Assembly (NCBI RefSeq): GCF_965656765.1
Contig: NZ_CBFHLV010000057.1
Location: 1-21,286 of the forward strand
Source of the DNA: Marivita sp965656765
Lineage (GTDB): Bacteria; Pseudomonadota; Alphaproteobacteria; Rhodobacterales; Rhodobacteraceae
DNA: 21,286 nt
Reading direction: 5' to 3'
This document shows, in pieces, positions 1 to 7,808 of this stretch. Made by a program: the position numbers and the translations under genes. The stretch's first letter is position 1. The number at the start of each line of letters is the position of its first letter. The notes under the pieces are model-generated. The model worked only from the letters and a program-made list of their open reading frames with translations. It was not told the origin of the DNA and did not search any database.

Positions 1-1045
1 GCGCGCACCTCTGTCGAAAAACGGTTCCCAGGGTTTCCCTTTTCCATAGCTTACCTTCCGAGCTTTTGGCTCTCCGGAAAACCCGGTCTGGTTCATCCCG
101 CCATTTATCCATTTCATCCATCACCGCATCAGCTGCTGACTTGTCATGCCAAGCCGCTGCAAGCTCACGCAGCGGCTGGAAGAAATCCGGTGCAAGAAGC
201 AGAAGGTAAATCCCGGCACACGGCGTCAACGGCGCGCCCCATGTGCCCCAAGTTATCTCGCCCAAAAGTGCGAAACCCACCCAGACAGCGATCATCGCAA
301 CACCGAGGGCAGAGAACAGCTCCAAAACGGTGGAGGACAAAAACGCGATGCGCAGAACAGCCATTGTCCGCACTCTCAGATTATCCGAGGCGGTCGCGAA
401 ACCGGAAATCACCTGCGGCCCCGCCCCAATCAGTTTCAAATCAGAGAGCGCAGCCAGCCGATCCGCCAAAAGATCGTTGAGCGATCCAATCTCAACCATC
501 TGGCGGGCGCTCGCCTCTTTTGCGGCCCATCCGACCAAGGCCATGAAAACCGGGATTAGGGGGCCCGCAGCCATGAGCACAACCGCTGCCGCCCAACTGA
601 AGTACGCTGTAATCGCCAAGATCACCAATGGAACAACCATGACACGCAGGCGCGCAGGTCTGTACCGGAGCAGAAAGGGGCGGATCGCTTCCAGCTTTTC
701 CGTTACGAGGGCGGCAATGGCCCCTCCCCCACCGAATTGTGATGGCATAGCGGTCGATGTTTCAGCTGCTATGATTTCATTGCGCAATGATTGGATTTCG
801 CGTTCTGCCACCGTGCTTAGCCAAGCCTGCGACGCTTTGCTAACCGCAGCGCGGACAACGCCCATGCCCAGAAATGCCGCAGACGTAATCCACATGTTTA
901 CCGCAGTTCCGTTCAGAAGGGATGATAAAACGGATGCGATGATCCAAGCTTGGACGAGCCAGGTCAGGCTTGCGGCAACTGCCATTGCACCGCCAATGCG
1001 GCGTTCGCTAAATCCGTTTTCGATCTGAGGGCGTAGGTGCGCCAT
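1..1045 (-). CDS. cydD: Thiol reductant ABC exporter subunit CydD, N-terminal part (runs off window)
   Basis: The reverse strand is open from an ATG at 1045-1043 to the window edge, giving about 348 residues with no stop. An in-frame TGA lies six codons upstream, and this ATG is the first start after it. The protein reads as an ABC exporter membrane domain: hydrophobic segments near residues 25-40, 50-65, 130-165 and 230-260, then a stretch resembling the CydD signature (APDFFQPLRELAAAWHDKSA, around residues 280-300) just before the expected nucleotide-binding domain. CydDC exports cysteine and glutathione to the periplasm and is needed to assemble cytochrome bd oxidase. The ATPase half lies beyond the window, so the CydD rather than CydC assignment rests on that signature and on the N-terminus. 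It is divergent from an Rrf2 regulator, which could control a cyd operon extending to the left. Confidence 0.78.
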   Translation of the reverse strand, partial: MAHLRPQIENGFSERRIGGAMAVAASLTWLVQAWIIASVLSSLLNGTAVNMWITSAAFLGMGVVRAAVSKASQAWLSTVAEREIQSLRNEIIAAETSTAMPSQFGGGGAIAALVTEKLEAIRPFLLRYRPARLRVMVVPLVILAITAYFSWAAAVVLMAAGPLIPVFMALVGWAAKEASARQMVEIGSLNDLLADRLAALSDLKLIGAGPQVISGFATASDNLRVRTMAVLRIAFLSSTVLELFSALGVAMIAVWVGFALLGEITWGTWGAPLTPCAGIYLLLLAPDFFQPLRELAAAWHDKSAADAVMDEMDKWRDEPDRVFRRAKSSEGKLWKRETLGTVFRQRCA

Positions 1046-1166
1046 GTGCGAAGCTTTCGATCAATTCACGGTCAGCTACGCCAATTTTGGAAGATGGAAC
1101 GTGATCTGGATCAAAGAAACTGGTATCTTTGATGTGAAATATAGATGCCAAGCAAAGGACACTTGG
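1046..1166. promoter_or_regulatory. Divergent promoter region between cydD and the Rrf2 regulator, with an imperfect inverted repeat
   Basis: The 121 bases between the two divergent starts hold an imperfect inverted repeat at 1122-1149. The left arm is GGTATCTTT and the right arm ATATAGATGCC, with 7 of the 9 outermost pairs matching across 28 bases. It lies 18 bases before the regulator's start, where an autoregulatory operator would be expected. Only isolated ATCAA half-sites were seen, so no complete FNR box is claimed. I could not assign -35/-10 elements with confidence. Confidence 0.4.
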
Positions 1167-1643
1167 ATGCGTTTGACGACACGAACCAATCTGGCCGCCA
1201 GAACGCTCATGTTTTGTGCGGTAAACGACGGACGTCTCGTCCGGACCTCTGACATTGCAGTACGCTGCAATGCATCGACCAATCATGTAGCGCGTGTTGT
1301 GCAACAGCTTCAGGCCGAAGGTTATGTCGAAACTCTTAGGGGGCGGACGGGAGGCATCCGTTTGGCAAAACCGGCCGACCGAATATCTATTGGCGCGGTG
1401 TTCCGTATCTTCGAAACCGAAATTCCGTTTGCCGAATGCTTTGACGAAGTGCGCAACACCTGTCCATTGGCGGCCACCTGTCGACTGCGATCTTATGTCG
1501 TTCGCGCACTCGAGGCGTTTTATCACGAACTAGACTTGGTGACGCTAGACGATCTGGTGCGCGGCAATTGCGGGTTGATGGATTTGCTCGCAATGACGCC
1601 AGATTTTTCCAGCGGTTGCACGAAACGGCCCTTAGAGGCCTAA
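1167..1643 (+). CDS. Rrf2-family iron-sulfur transcriptional regulator (NsrR/RirA-like)
   Basis: The 158-residue protein has the family's usual length and opening (MRLTTRTNLAARTLMF), followed by a winged helix-turn-helix (about residues 1-65, ending in GRTGGIRLAKP). Three cysteines, C91, C99 and C105 (pattern C-X7-C-X5-C), lie where NsrR, IscR and RirA hold a [Fe-S] cluster; the spacing matches that known for RirA, while the surrounding NTCP..ATCRL text looks more like NsrR. The start at 1167 is preferred over an in-frame ATG at 1044 because it follows a ribosome-binding sequence (AAAGGA) and gives the canonical N-terminus. Family members sense NO, iron or redox state. Divergence from cydD suggests control of bd-oxidase assembly. 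The ligand sensed cannot be decided here. Confidence 0.88.
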   Translation: MRLTTRTNLAARTLMFCAVNDGRLVRTSDIAVRCNASTNHVARVVQQLQAEGYVETLRGRTGGIRLAKPADRISIGAVFRIFETEIPFAECFDEVRNTCPLAATCRLRSYVVRALEAFYHELDLVTLDDLVRGNCGLMDLLAMTPDFSSGCTKRPLEA

Positions 1644-1665
1644 GGCGACGGTAGCCCCGTCGCCT
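1643..1665. terminator. Hairpin between convergent Rrf2 and hyuB genes
   Basis: A perfect 9-bp stem (AGGCGACGG / CCGTCGCCT) with a five-base loop begins on the last base of the Rrf2 stop codon. No strong T-tract follows on either strand (the nearest is TTTTCC at about 1684), so it is either a weak intrinsic terminator or an mRNA 3'-end stabiliser. Its position between converging genes fits a bidirectional terminator. Confidence 0.6.
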
Positions 1666-1696
1666 GTACTGTTCATCATGATAGTTTTCCCCAAGC

Positions 1697-3400
1697 CTAC
1701 GTGTTGTCGGGGTAGATACGCTTGGCAGTCTCCTCCGAGATCAGACCGTCCGCGACATCGCGAGCGATGGCCTCTTTTGATCGAAGCGCCGGGGCGCCAT
1801 AGCCCCCCCCACTAGGGCCGGTTGAGATCAGCTTTTCGCCTGCTTTGACTTTGAAATATGGCACTTTGGACGGCAATTCCGTCGTGCTGCCATCGGTGTG
1901 CATGAGAGTCAGTGTGGCCTTATGCCCGTCGTCACCGCCCTCAAAACCCCAAGGTTCAAATGCGTGGCCTTCGCCCTCAAGCGAAAATCCTGCCTCGTCA
2001 AGGAAGGTGAAGACCCGGATTGCTCCGATTCCGCCGCGCCATTGGCCCGCGGCCATCGCCTCTTCGCGCAGCTCGTAGCGATCAACGCGGATCGGAATGT
2101 GCGACTCGATATCTTCAATCGGATTGTTGCGGGTATTTGCGTAAAGCGTGTCGACCGCGTCCATGCCATCAAGTCCGTTCCGACCACCATAGCTGCCCTC
2201 CATAATCTCCATGTGGACCCAATGATTGCCGTCGCGAAGACCGGATAACGCAACGACGCGCAGGTTGCCGATACCGGCAGACACTTGATCCGGCACGATC
2301 TGGGCAAACGCCTTCATCACTGTATCGGCAAGCTGGTTTCCCGGGCAAAAGCGAGCGATGACAGGCGCCGGGAAGATGGGATTCACCAAACAGCCTTTCG
2401 GGGCGACAATTTCGATGGGCCGTGTGAGGCCAGAATTCTGTGGGATTGCGCCATAAGTCACCGTATCAAGCAGGATTGACCGAATGGTGAGCCACACGGC
2501 ACAATCGACGGTGCCGACGAAAGGCATGTTGATCGGTTTGTCCGATACTTGCGGGGCTGTCCCCGTAAGATCAACAACCAGATCGTCGCCCCGGACCTTC
2601 AAGGTCACAACAAGCGGTAGTTCCCGCCTTGCCGGGTTCGGATCGTCAAGATAGCCATCAATCTTGGTGGTCGCAGTATAGTCGCCATCGGGCAATGACC
2701 GGATCGCATCGCGCATCAGTCGCTCGGAATAATCCATGAGGTCGTGGAACGCTGCCATTGTGGCGTCAAGTCCATAGCGTTCTACAAGGTCCAGCAAGCG
2801 TGCAGCACCGATACGTGAAGCTTCGATCTGCGCCTCCATGTCGCCAACAACCAGATCGGTAGCGCGGATGTTGGCGCGCAGGATATGCCAGACAGCGTCG
2901 TTGCGCTTGCCCTCGTCAAAGACTTTGATCGCCTTGAACTGCAAGCCTTCGGCATAGGTATCGACCGCATCGACAATGCCGCAAGACCCCGGCGACAGCG
3001 CGCCTATATCTAAGTGATGAGCCGTTGTGACGGACCAGCCGATCAACTGATCCTCAAAGAACACTGGCACGCAAAAGGCCACATCAGGCCCGTGCGATGC
3101 ACCGCCATAGGGATCGTTATGCATGATCACGTCGCCGGGGCGGACGGGGTCATTCCGTTCTGCGAGCACCTCAAGCACATTGCGCACATAGCCAGGGATT
3201 GGCCCGGATTGCAGCGGTGTCGACATCTTGCATTCGCACATCTGCAAACCATCGGCGTCAGTCAGAGCTGCACCGAAATCCTCGGACTCGCGAATAATCG
3301 ACGAATAGGACATGCGCATCAGCTTGTGGCCCATTTCCAAAGCGATGCTTTCAAGCGCGCCTTGGATGACGGCACCAGTAACAGGATCGATACGGCTCAT
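1697..3400 (-). CDS. hyuB: Hydantoinase B/oxoprolinase family protein (HyuB)
   Basis: This 567-residue protein is full length for the family. HyuB pairs with HyuA to open cyclic amides such as N-methylhydantoin, 5-substituted hydantoins or 5-oxoproline at the cost of ATP. Family motifs are visible: RESEDFGAALTD (residues 37-48), HNDPYGGASHGPDV (94-107), TAHHLDIGALSPGS (126-139) and a glycine-rich C-terminal TGPSGGGYGAP. The ATG overlaps the hyuA stop by four bases (ATGA) and has a GGAG site eight bases upstream inside hyuA, so the two are translationally coupled. The substrate cannot be read from sequence; the nearby racemase and carbamoylase make a hydantoin plausible. Acetophenone carboxylase and acetone carboxylase subunits are distant relatives, but no third carboxylase subunit lies here. 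Confidence 0.93.
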   Translation of the reverse strand: MSRIDPVTGAVIQGALESIALEMGHKLMRMSYSSIIRESEDFGAALTDADGLQMCECKMSTPLQSGPIPGYVRNVLEVLAERNDPVRPGDVIMHNDPYGGASHGPDVAFCVPVFFEDQLIGWSVTTAHHLDIGALSPGSCGIVDAVDTYAEGLQFKAIKVFDEGKRNDAVWHILRANIRATDLVVGDMEAQIEASRIGAARLLDLVERYGLDATMAAFHDLMDYSERLMRDAIRSLPDGDYTATTKIDGYLDDPNPARRELPLVVTLKVRGDDLVVDLTGTAPQVSDKPINMPFVGTVDCAVWLTIRSILLDTVTYGAIPQNSGLTRPIEIVAPKGCLVNPIFPAPVIARFCPGNQLADTVMKAFAQIVPDQVSAGIGNLRVVALSGLRDGNHWVHMEIMEGSYGGRNGLDGMDAVDTLYANTRNNPIEDIESHIPIRVDRYELREEAMAAGQWRGGIGAIRVFTFLDEAGFSLEGEGHAFEPWGFEGGDDGHKATLTLMHTDGSTTELPSKVPYFKVKAGEKLISTGPSGGGYGAPALRSKEAIARDVADGLISEETAKRIYPDNT

Positions 3401-5475
3401 GGCTTGGTCTCCAGGGTGATGATGACACTTCCGGTCGGGTGCACCTCGGCTGTGGCATCTGGCGGAACAACGGTGGTGCTGTCCTTCTGCAACAGGATCG
3501 CTGGGCCGGGAACAGGCATACCCTGAGGAAGAAGATCACGGCGGTAGACCTGCGTTTCGAAAGTCTCAAGCTTCCCGTCTTTCCGGAACACCGCGTCACG
3601 GGTCAAAACGTGGGCTGCATCCAGACTTGCGCCACCTTTGTAGGCGGGAAGGTCGAATGGCTTGGCGTGACCACGAGCGGTCAAACGCAGGTTGACGACT
3701 TCGATAGGACTGCCCTGAAACGCATGACCGTATTCAGACGCGTGCAACGCGTGGAAACGGTTCCAAACCGTTTCAAGACTGTCTGCAGTGATCTCTCCAT
3801 CATCGAACGGGACACGAAGCTCATACCCTTGGCCAAGGTAGCGCAGATCGCCGGCACGCTCGAATGTGACATCTTCGGGTGCAACGTGGTCCTCTTGCAA
3901 CCGTTTGGTGAGGTCCGCCTGCATCTCGGCAAACTCGCTGTTGAACCGCGCGATGTCGGCCGATATGGACACTTGGAATTGTGTGCGGATCACGTCGTAT
4001 TTTAGATCCGCAATCAACAAGCCTAAGGCCGACGTGATACCCGGATGCGGTGGCACGATGACTTCGGGCACGTCCAACATCTGTGCCACCTCTGCCCCTT
4101 GCAGCGGCCCTGCCCCACCCATCGCGACCAACGCAAAGTCACGCGGATCGATGCCACGCTGAACAGTGCGCGACCGAATAGCATTGGCCATATTGGCGTT
4201 AAGAATCGTCAGTACGCCCTCGGCAGCTTCGAGTGGATCAAGGCTCAGTTCATCCGCCAATGCCCCGATGACCGCTTGCGAGGCGTTAAGATCAAGGCCC
4301 ATATCCCCACCAAGAAAATCACCGGGTTCCAGCCGTCCCAATACAAGGTTGGCGTCGGTTACAGTGGGTTGCGTGCCACCTCGCCCATAAGCTGCCGGCC
4401 CTGGATCAGCTCCGGCGCTGTGCGGCCCAACACGAAATGCACCACCTTGATCGACATAGGCAATCGACCCGCCGCCCGCACCGATTGTATGAATGTCGAG
4501 CATCGGCAAAAGCAAGGGAAAGCCCGCGATTGAAGTTGAACGCGCGTCGGTTTCGGCGCACACGCCATCTACTGCGATCCCGATATCAGCAGACGTACCG
4601 CCGATGTCGAAAGTGATCACCTTGTCCCGCCCACATTTACCGCCGATCCACGCACCACCAAGGACGCCTGCGGCAAGACCGGACATCATGGTCAAAGCTG
4701 GGTTTTCAGTCACCATGCGCGGCGTCGCCACACCGCCGTTCGAGGCCATGATGCGAAAATCGCCGTCTACGCTCAAATCGCCCAGCGCATTTTCAAGGTT
4801 CGCCACATAGCGCCCGACCTTTGGGCCGACAAAGGTGGCTAAGGCCGCGGTTGTGAAGCGTTCAAATTCGCGGAACTGCGGCGAGATCGACGAAGAGGTG
4901 GTGACGAAGGCATCTGGCATCTCGTCTTCGACGATTGCTTTTGCGCGCAGCTCGTGTTCCAGGTTGAGGTAGGAAAACAGAAAGCAGATTGCGACGGCAT
5001 CCACGCCGTCCTCTTTCAGCTCTTGTGCGACTTTGCGGATGGCGGCTTCGTCTAACGGTTCAAGTTCTTCACCAGTTGGGGGAACAAGCCTCCCGGACAC
5101 CGTCTTACGGTAGCGGCGCTGGATCAGCGGGCGATTCTGCCAAGGGATTTCCTGCATGATTGAGTAGTGATCTGGGCGTTGGTGCCGCCCGATATGCAGT
5201 ACATCGCGGAAACCGTCATTGGTGATCATCCCAGCGCGCGATCCCTTAGCTTCGAGTACGGCATTAGTGGCCGTTGTTGTACCGTGTAGAACCTGAGCAA
5301 TATCAGCCGGGCCGATATTGCCTTGCTCCATCAGAGCGTTCAGACCTGTGATGACGCCTTGCGACGGGTCGTCCGGAGTGGTTGAGACTTTGTGGATCCC
5401 CATCTCGCCGCTTTCCGCATCAAGATAGATCAAATCCGTGAACGTTCCGCCCACATCAATGCCGATCGCCTTCAT
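3397..5475 (-). CDS. hyuA: Hydantoinase/oxoprolinase family protein, ATP-binding subunit (HyuA)
   Basis: This 692-residue protein is the ATP-binding partner of HyuB. It belongs to the acetate/sugar kinase/Hsp70 fold: an N-terminal phosphate loop DVGGTFTD (7-14), HGTTTATNAVLE (64-75), a second nucleotide loop FDIGGTSADIG (289-299), GAGGGS (332-337) and the diagnostic GPHSAGADPGPAAYG (350-364). The known reaction is ATP-dependent hydrolysis of the ring amide in hydantoins or 5-oxoproline, in the cytoplasm. The start follows a G-rich ribosome-binding sequence (AGGGGGT) and gives the canonical MKAIGIDVGGTFTD opening. It is first in a two-gene operon with hyuB and divergent from a quinone-oxidoreductase-like gene. 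The protein appears intact. Confidence 0.94.
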   Translation of the reverse strand: MKAIGIDVGGTFTDLIYLDAESGEMGIHKVSTTPDDPSQGVITGLNALMEQGNIGPADIAQVLHGTTTATNAVLEAKGSRAGMITNDGFRDVLHIGRHQRPDHYSIMQEIPWQNRPLIQRRYRKTVSGRLVPPTGEELEPLDEAAIRKVAQELKEDGVDAVAICFLFSYLNLEHELRAKAIVEDEMPDAFVTTSSSISPQFREFERFTTAALATFVGPKVGRYVANLENALGDLSVDGDFRIMASNGGVATPRMVTENPALTMMSGLAAGVLGGAWIGGKCGRDKVITFDIGGTSADIGIAVDGVCAETDARSTSIAGFPLLLPMLDIHTIGAGGGSIAYVDQGGAFRVGPHSAGADPGPAAYGRGGTQPTVTDANLVLGRLEPGDFLGGDMGLDLNASQAVIGALADELSLDPLEAAEGVLTILNANMANAIRSRTVQRGIDPRDFALVAMGGAGPLQGAEVAQMLDVPEVIVPPHPGITSALGLLIADLKYDVIRTQFQVSISADIARFNSEFAEMQADLTKRLQEDHVAPEDVTFERAGDLRYLGQGYELRVPFDDGEITADSLETVWNRFHALHASEYGHAFQGSPIEVVNLRLTARGHAKPFDLPAYKGGASLDAAHVLTRDAVFRKDGKLETFETQVYRRDLLPQGMPVPGPAILLQKDSTTVVPPDATAEVHPTGSVIITLETKP

Positions 5476-5799
5476 TGCCTACCCCCTAAGTGTTCTTTCG
5501 CTGAAAGTAATAGCGACGAGTCCGGGGGCGTCTTCTCTGGCAACAACTGTGAACCGCAGCGGGGCGCAGAACTGCCCATGCATTGATCGCAACTGACGCG
5601 GTCGCACAAAAAATGGGCGCCAGTAGGCTTGTTAGAGGGCATTCTTACAAGATTTCTTGTTGCGATGTGCCCAGCCGGGATGTCTCGGAACGGAGCTGAG
5701 CGCTTACAATGGTCTGGCCAGCCGCAGACCTTATTAGGTACTCAATGCTGTTCTGATGTTAACTGCCTTACCGTCCTTGTTCATGAAACGGAGACCCGA
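5476..5799. promoter_or_regulatory. 324-base divergent intergenic region (hyuA / oxidoreductase) with three short inverted repeats
   Basis: No convincing gene was seen. Three inverted repeats stand out. CTTTC-GCT-GAAAG (5495-5507) lies about 20 bases upstream of hyuA. ACAAGA-TT-TCTTGT (5647-5660) is a perfect 6+6 repeat in the middle of the gap. GGTCTG-N8-CAGACC (5711-5730) lies about 70 bases upstream of the oxidoreductase start. Promoters for both divergent genes must lie here, but I could not place -35/-10 boxes securely. The ACAA...TTGT arms resemble half-sites near gntR, so shared control by that regulator is possible but unproven. Confidence 0.45.
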
Positions 5800-6792
5800 A
5801 TGCGCGCTGTGATCTTTGAAAAGCCCGATGGCGATCCATCCTCAACAGGAATTCGTGATATGGATACCCCAAAGCCGGGACCGGGTCAGATTTTGGTTCG
5901 CAACGCCTTTGCCGGGCTGAACTACGCGGATTTGATGATGCGGACAGGCGTTTACCCCCACCCCAAAGGCTATCCGCTGATTGCTGGCCTTGAGATGTCG
6001 GGTCATATCGAAGTCCTTGGTCCGGACGTGTCAGGTTTTCAGATTGGCCAGCGTATCGCGGCGTTCAGCGAAGATGCAGGCGCTTTCGCCGAATTTTGCG
6101 CCGTTCCAGTTGAACGGGTCGTCGCGCTGCCTGATGCTGTGTCCTTGGAAACCGGAGCGGCGTTTTACATTCAGGCAATGACCGCATGGAACCTTCTGCA
6201 CACTGTAAGCACAACGCGCGCCGGTGACGTTCTGCTGATCCACGCGATCGGCGGCGGTGTTGGATTGCAACTGACTCAAATGGCCAAAGCGGCGGGTGCG
6301 ACAGTGATCGGCACGGTTGGCACTACGGGCAAAGAGGCGCGCGCGATTGAATACGGCGCAGACCGCGTCGTGTTGCGAAATGAGGAAGACTTTGTCCAAG
6401 TTGTCATGGAATTCACGGGCGGTCGCGGCGTCGACAAGGTGGTGGATTCAACCGGCGCCTCGATCCTCGACCGGAGTTTTGACGCGATCCGACCGCTGGG
6501 CCATGTGGTGAGCTATGGAGAAGCAGAGGGGAAGCCCTATCCGACCCTGTGGGAACGCCTTGTCCAGAAATCACTGACCTTTACACGCCTACATGTCGGT
6601 CATCTGGATTTCACCTCGGAAAGCTGGCGGAACGGAACGCGCACCGTGCTGGAGATGATCGCCGACGGCCGCCTGCATGTTCCGATTCAAGGCTGTTATA
6701 CCCTCGATACGGTAAATGACATGTTTGCCGCATTGGCATCGCGCCGCACCGCGGGAAAACTCATCATGCAGGTTAGAGAAGAAGGCCATTAG
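5800..6792 (+). CDS. Quinone oxidoreductase-like NADPH-dependent medium-chain dehydrogenase/reductase
   Basis: The 330-residue protein resembles zeta-crystallin/Qor enzymes, which pass electrons from NADPH to quinones or conjugated carbonyls and lack the catalytic zinc of alcohol dehydrogenases. An N-terminal GroES-like domain (about 1-125, with GLNYADLMMRTGVYP) precedes a Rossmann domain whose nucleotide loop is HAIGGGVG (148-155), followed by IGTVGTTGKEARAIEYGAD. The C-terminus (RTAGKLIM) is also Qor-like. The ATG at 5800 is chosen because GGAG lies seven bases upstream and the MRAVIF start is canonical; the frame stays open upstream to 5629, but that extension has no family resemblance. 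It converges on gntR. Its role is not obvious; detoxification or reduction of a pathway intermediate are guesses. Confidence 0.85.
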   Translation: MRAVIFEKPDGDPSSTGIRDMDTPKPGPGQILVRNAFAGLNYADLMMRTGVYPHPKGYPLIAGLEMSGHIEVLGPDVSGFQIGQRIAAFSEDAGAFAEFCAVPVERVVALPDAVSLETGAAFYIQAMTAWNLLHTVSTTRAGDVLLIHAIGGGVGLQLTQMAKAAGATVIGTVGTTGKEARAIEYGADRVVLRNEEDFVQVVMEFTGGRGVDKVVDSTGASILDRSFDAIRPLGHVVSYGEAEGKPYPTLWERLVQKSLTFTRLHVGHLDFTSESWRNGTRTVLEMIADGRLHVPIQGCYTLDTVNDMFAALASRRTAGKLIMQVREEGH

Positions 6793-6841
6793 CGGGCGCT
6801 ATTTGGAACCAAAATGAACAACCTGAGACTGATGACACGTG

Positions 6842-7561
6842 CTACGGACCCGTCAGCATCTCCTTAAGAGACCCGGCAACAGAGGTAGGGCGTTCCAGAT
6901 CAAGTGCCGAGTGCAGGTCAACTAAATGGCTGCGCATCAGCGCCTCAGCTTCGTCGGGTTGATGCGCCTCAATGGCGCAGACAAGGCTTTCATGGTCATG
7001 ATGCCCGCAAATGGCGCTTTCGCGCCGCCAATAAAGGGCCACGATCAGAGAGGAGCGCGCAATCAGTGTTTCGATAAAGCCCGTGATCGTATCCTGGGCC
7101 GCAATGCGCGCGATCTCTACGTGCAACTGGCCAGAAAGATAGAGGGAAAGACCCCGGTCGCCATCAAGAGAGGCCTCATGCTCGCGGGCGATATGCCGAC
7201 GTAGTCTTGCCGCATCGGCTGAGGTTGCACGGCGAGCGGCCTCGCGCGCAGTGCGCGGCTCAAGCAGTTCGCGGGCCTCAAACACTTCGCGCGCTTCGCG
7301 GGGGCTGGGCTGTGCGATAAAGGCACCCCGGTTGCGTTTGATTTCCACCAACCGGTGATGCGCGAGCGTGCGGAGTGCCGAACGAACAACTGTGCGCGAC
7401 ACGCCGTAGATTTCCGCCAACTCGTCTTCGCCCAGCTTTATGCCCGGCGATAGTTTATGTTCATGAATGGCACGAGAGAGGGACAGCGAAATCGCTTTGT
7501 CTGGGGCCAGACCCGCCGCATCGGGAAAGGTAGATGCGGCCTCGAAATGGACATCACTCAT
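6842..7561 (-). CDS. GntR-family transcriptional regulator with FCD domain
   Basis: The 239-residue protein has a GntR winged helix-turn-helix (about 20-83, with LGEDELAEIYGVSRTVVRSA) and a C-terminal FCD ligand domain (about 90-220). FCD domains bind a small acid, often through a metal held by Asp-X3-His and two more histidines. H147, H190 and H212 are present, but the usual Asp four residues before H147 appears to be Ser143, so metal binding may be altered. It is divergent from the transporter/carbamoylase operon and convergent with the oxidoreductase. The likely role is to repress that operon, and possibly hyuAB, until a pathway acid or N-carbamoyl amino acid appears. The start is the conventional first ATG; a short N-terminal extension before the HTH is normal for this family. 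Confidence 0.88.
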   Translation of the reverse strand: MSDVHFEAASTFPDAAGLAPDKAISLSLSRAIHEHKLSPGIKLGEDELAEIYGVSRTVVRSALRTLAHHRLVEIKRNRGAFIAQPSPREAREVFEARELLEPRTAREAARRATSADAARLRRHIAREHEASLDGDRGLSLYLSGQLHVEIARIAAQDTITGFIETLIARSSLIVALYWRRESAICGHHDHESLVCAIEAHQPDEAEALMRSHLVDLHSALDLERPTSVAGSLKEMLTGP

Positions 7562-7613
7562 CGATTTGAACTCTCTTTATGCGGGCATCGCACAACCGTT
7601 CAAAAGAGACAAT

Positions 7614-7633
7614 TTCTTTCCGCTTCTTTCCGC
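7614..7633. repeat. Perfect tandem 10-bp direct repeat upstream of gntR
   Basis: The unit TTCTTTCCGC occurs twice head to tail with no spacer, one helical turn apart, 52-72 bases upstream of the gntR start. Two copies on the same DNA face could be a tandem activator or repressor site. A similar TTCTTTCGC string lies just upstream of hyuA (5493-5501). Chance cannot be excluded. Confidence 0.5.
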
Positions 7634-7654
7634 ATGCGTACAAAGCCCAAACAG

Positions 7655-7671
7655 ATTGTGTACAATTTTGT
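7655..7671. promoter_or_regulatory. Candidate GntR operator in the gntR / transporter-operon intergenic region
   Basis: ATTGTGTACAAT (7655-7666) is a 12-bp near-palindrome with outer arms ATTGT/ACAAT. It overlaps a second one, ACAA-TT-TTGT (7662-7671). Short palindromes of the TTGTnnACAA kind are typical operators of FCD-type GntR regulators. The site lies about 95 bases upstream of gntR and 145 upstream of the ABC operon, suited to control both. Assignment to this regulator is inferred from position and motif style only. Confidence 0.42.
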
Positions 7672-7719
7672 GCTGAATTAGCGACCTGTTGCCAGATTCA
7701 GCGTCTAAAAAACAGGCAT

Positions 7720-7735
7720 TCAACAATATTGCTGA
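7720..7735. promoter_or_regulatory. 16-bp palindrome upstream of the ABC transporter operon
   Basis: TCAACAATATTGCTGA is symmetric at 14 of 16 positions around a perfect CAATATTG core. It is centred about 80 bases before the TTG start of the first transporter gene, downstream of the GntR-like site. It may bind a second regulator or belong to the promoter; no protein can be assigned. Confidence 0.35.
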
Positions 7736-7808
7736 CGGAAACGCCTGATTCCAGATTGCTCGAACACGGTGTCTTGCCTCCTTTCGGACTCACGCTGGGA
7801 GTGGACAC

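Noticed and set aside
243..1028. Plus-strand open frame of 261 codons
   Set aside because: It is antisense to the cydD reading frame, has low-complexity Ala/Arg/Thr-rich text and no family resemblance.
1122..1149. Classical NsrR operator
   Set aside because: The inverted repeat has arms in the opposite orientation to the known AAGATG...CATCTT consensus, so it is reported only as an unassigned repeat.
1044..1166. N-terminal extension of the Rrf2 regulator
   Set aside because: It would overlap the cydD start and its promoter region; the canonical MRLTTRTN start at 1167 has its own ribosome-binding site.
3439..4533. Plus-strand open frames inside hyuA
   Set aside because: They are shadows of the well-conserved hyuA frame with no motifs of their own.
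5629..5799. N-terminal extension of the oxidoreductase
   Set aside because: The frame is open, but the added residues do not resemble the family, and the ATG at 5800 has a good ribosome-binding site.
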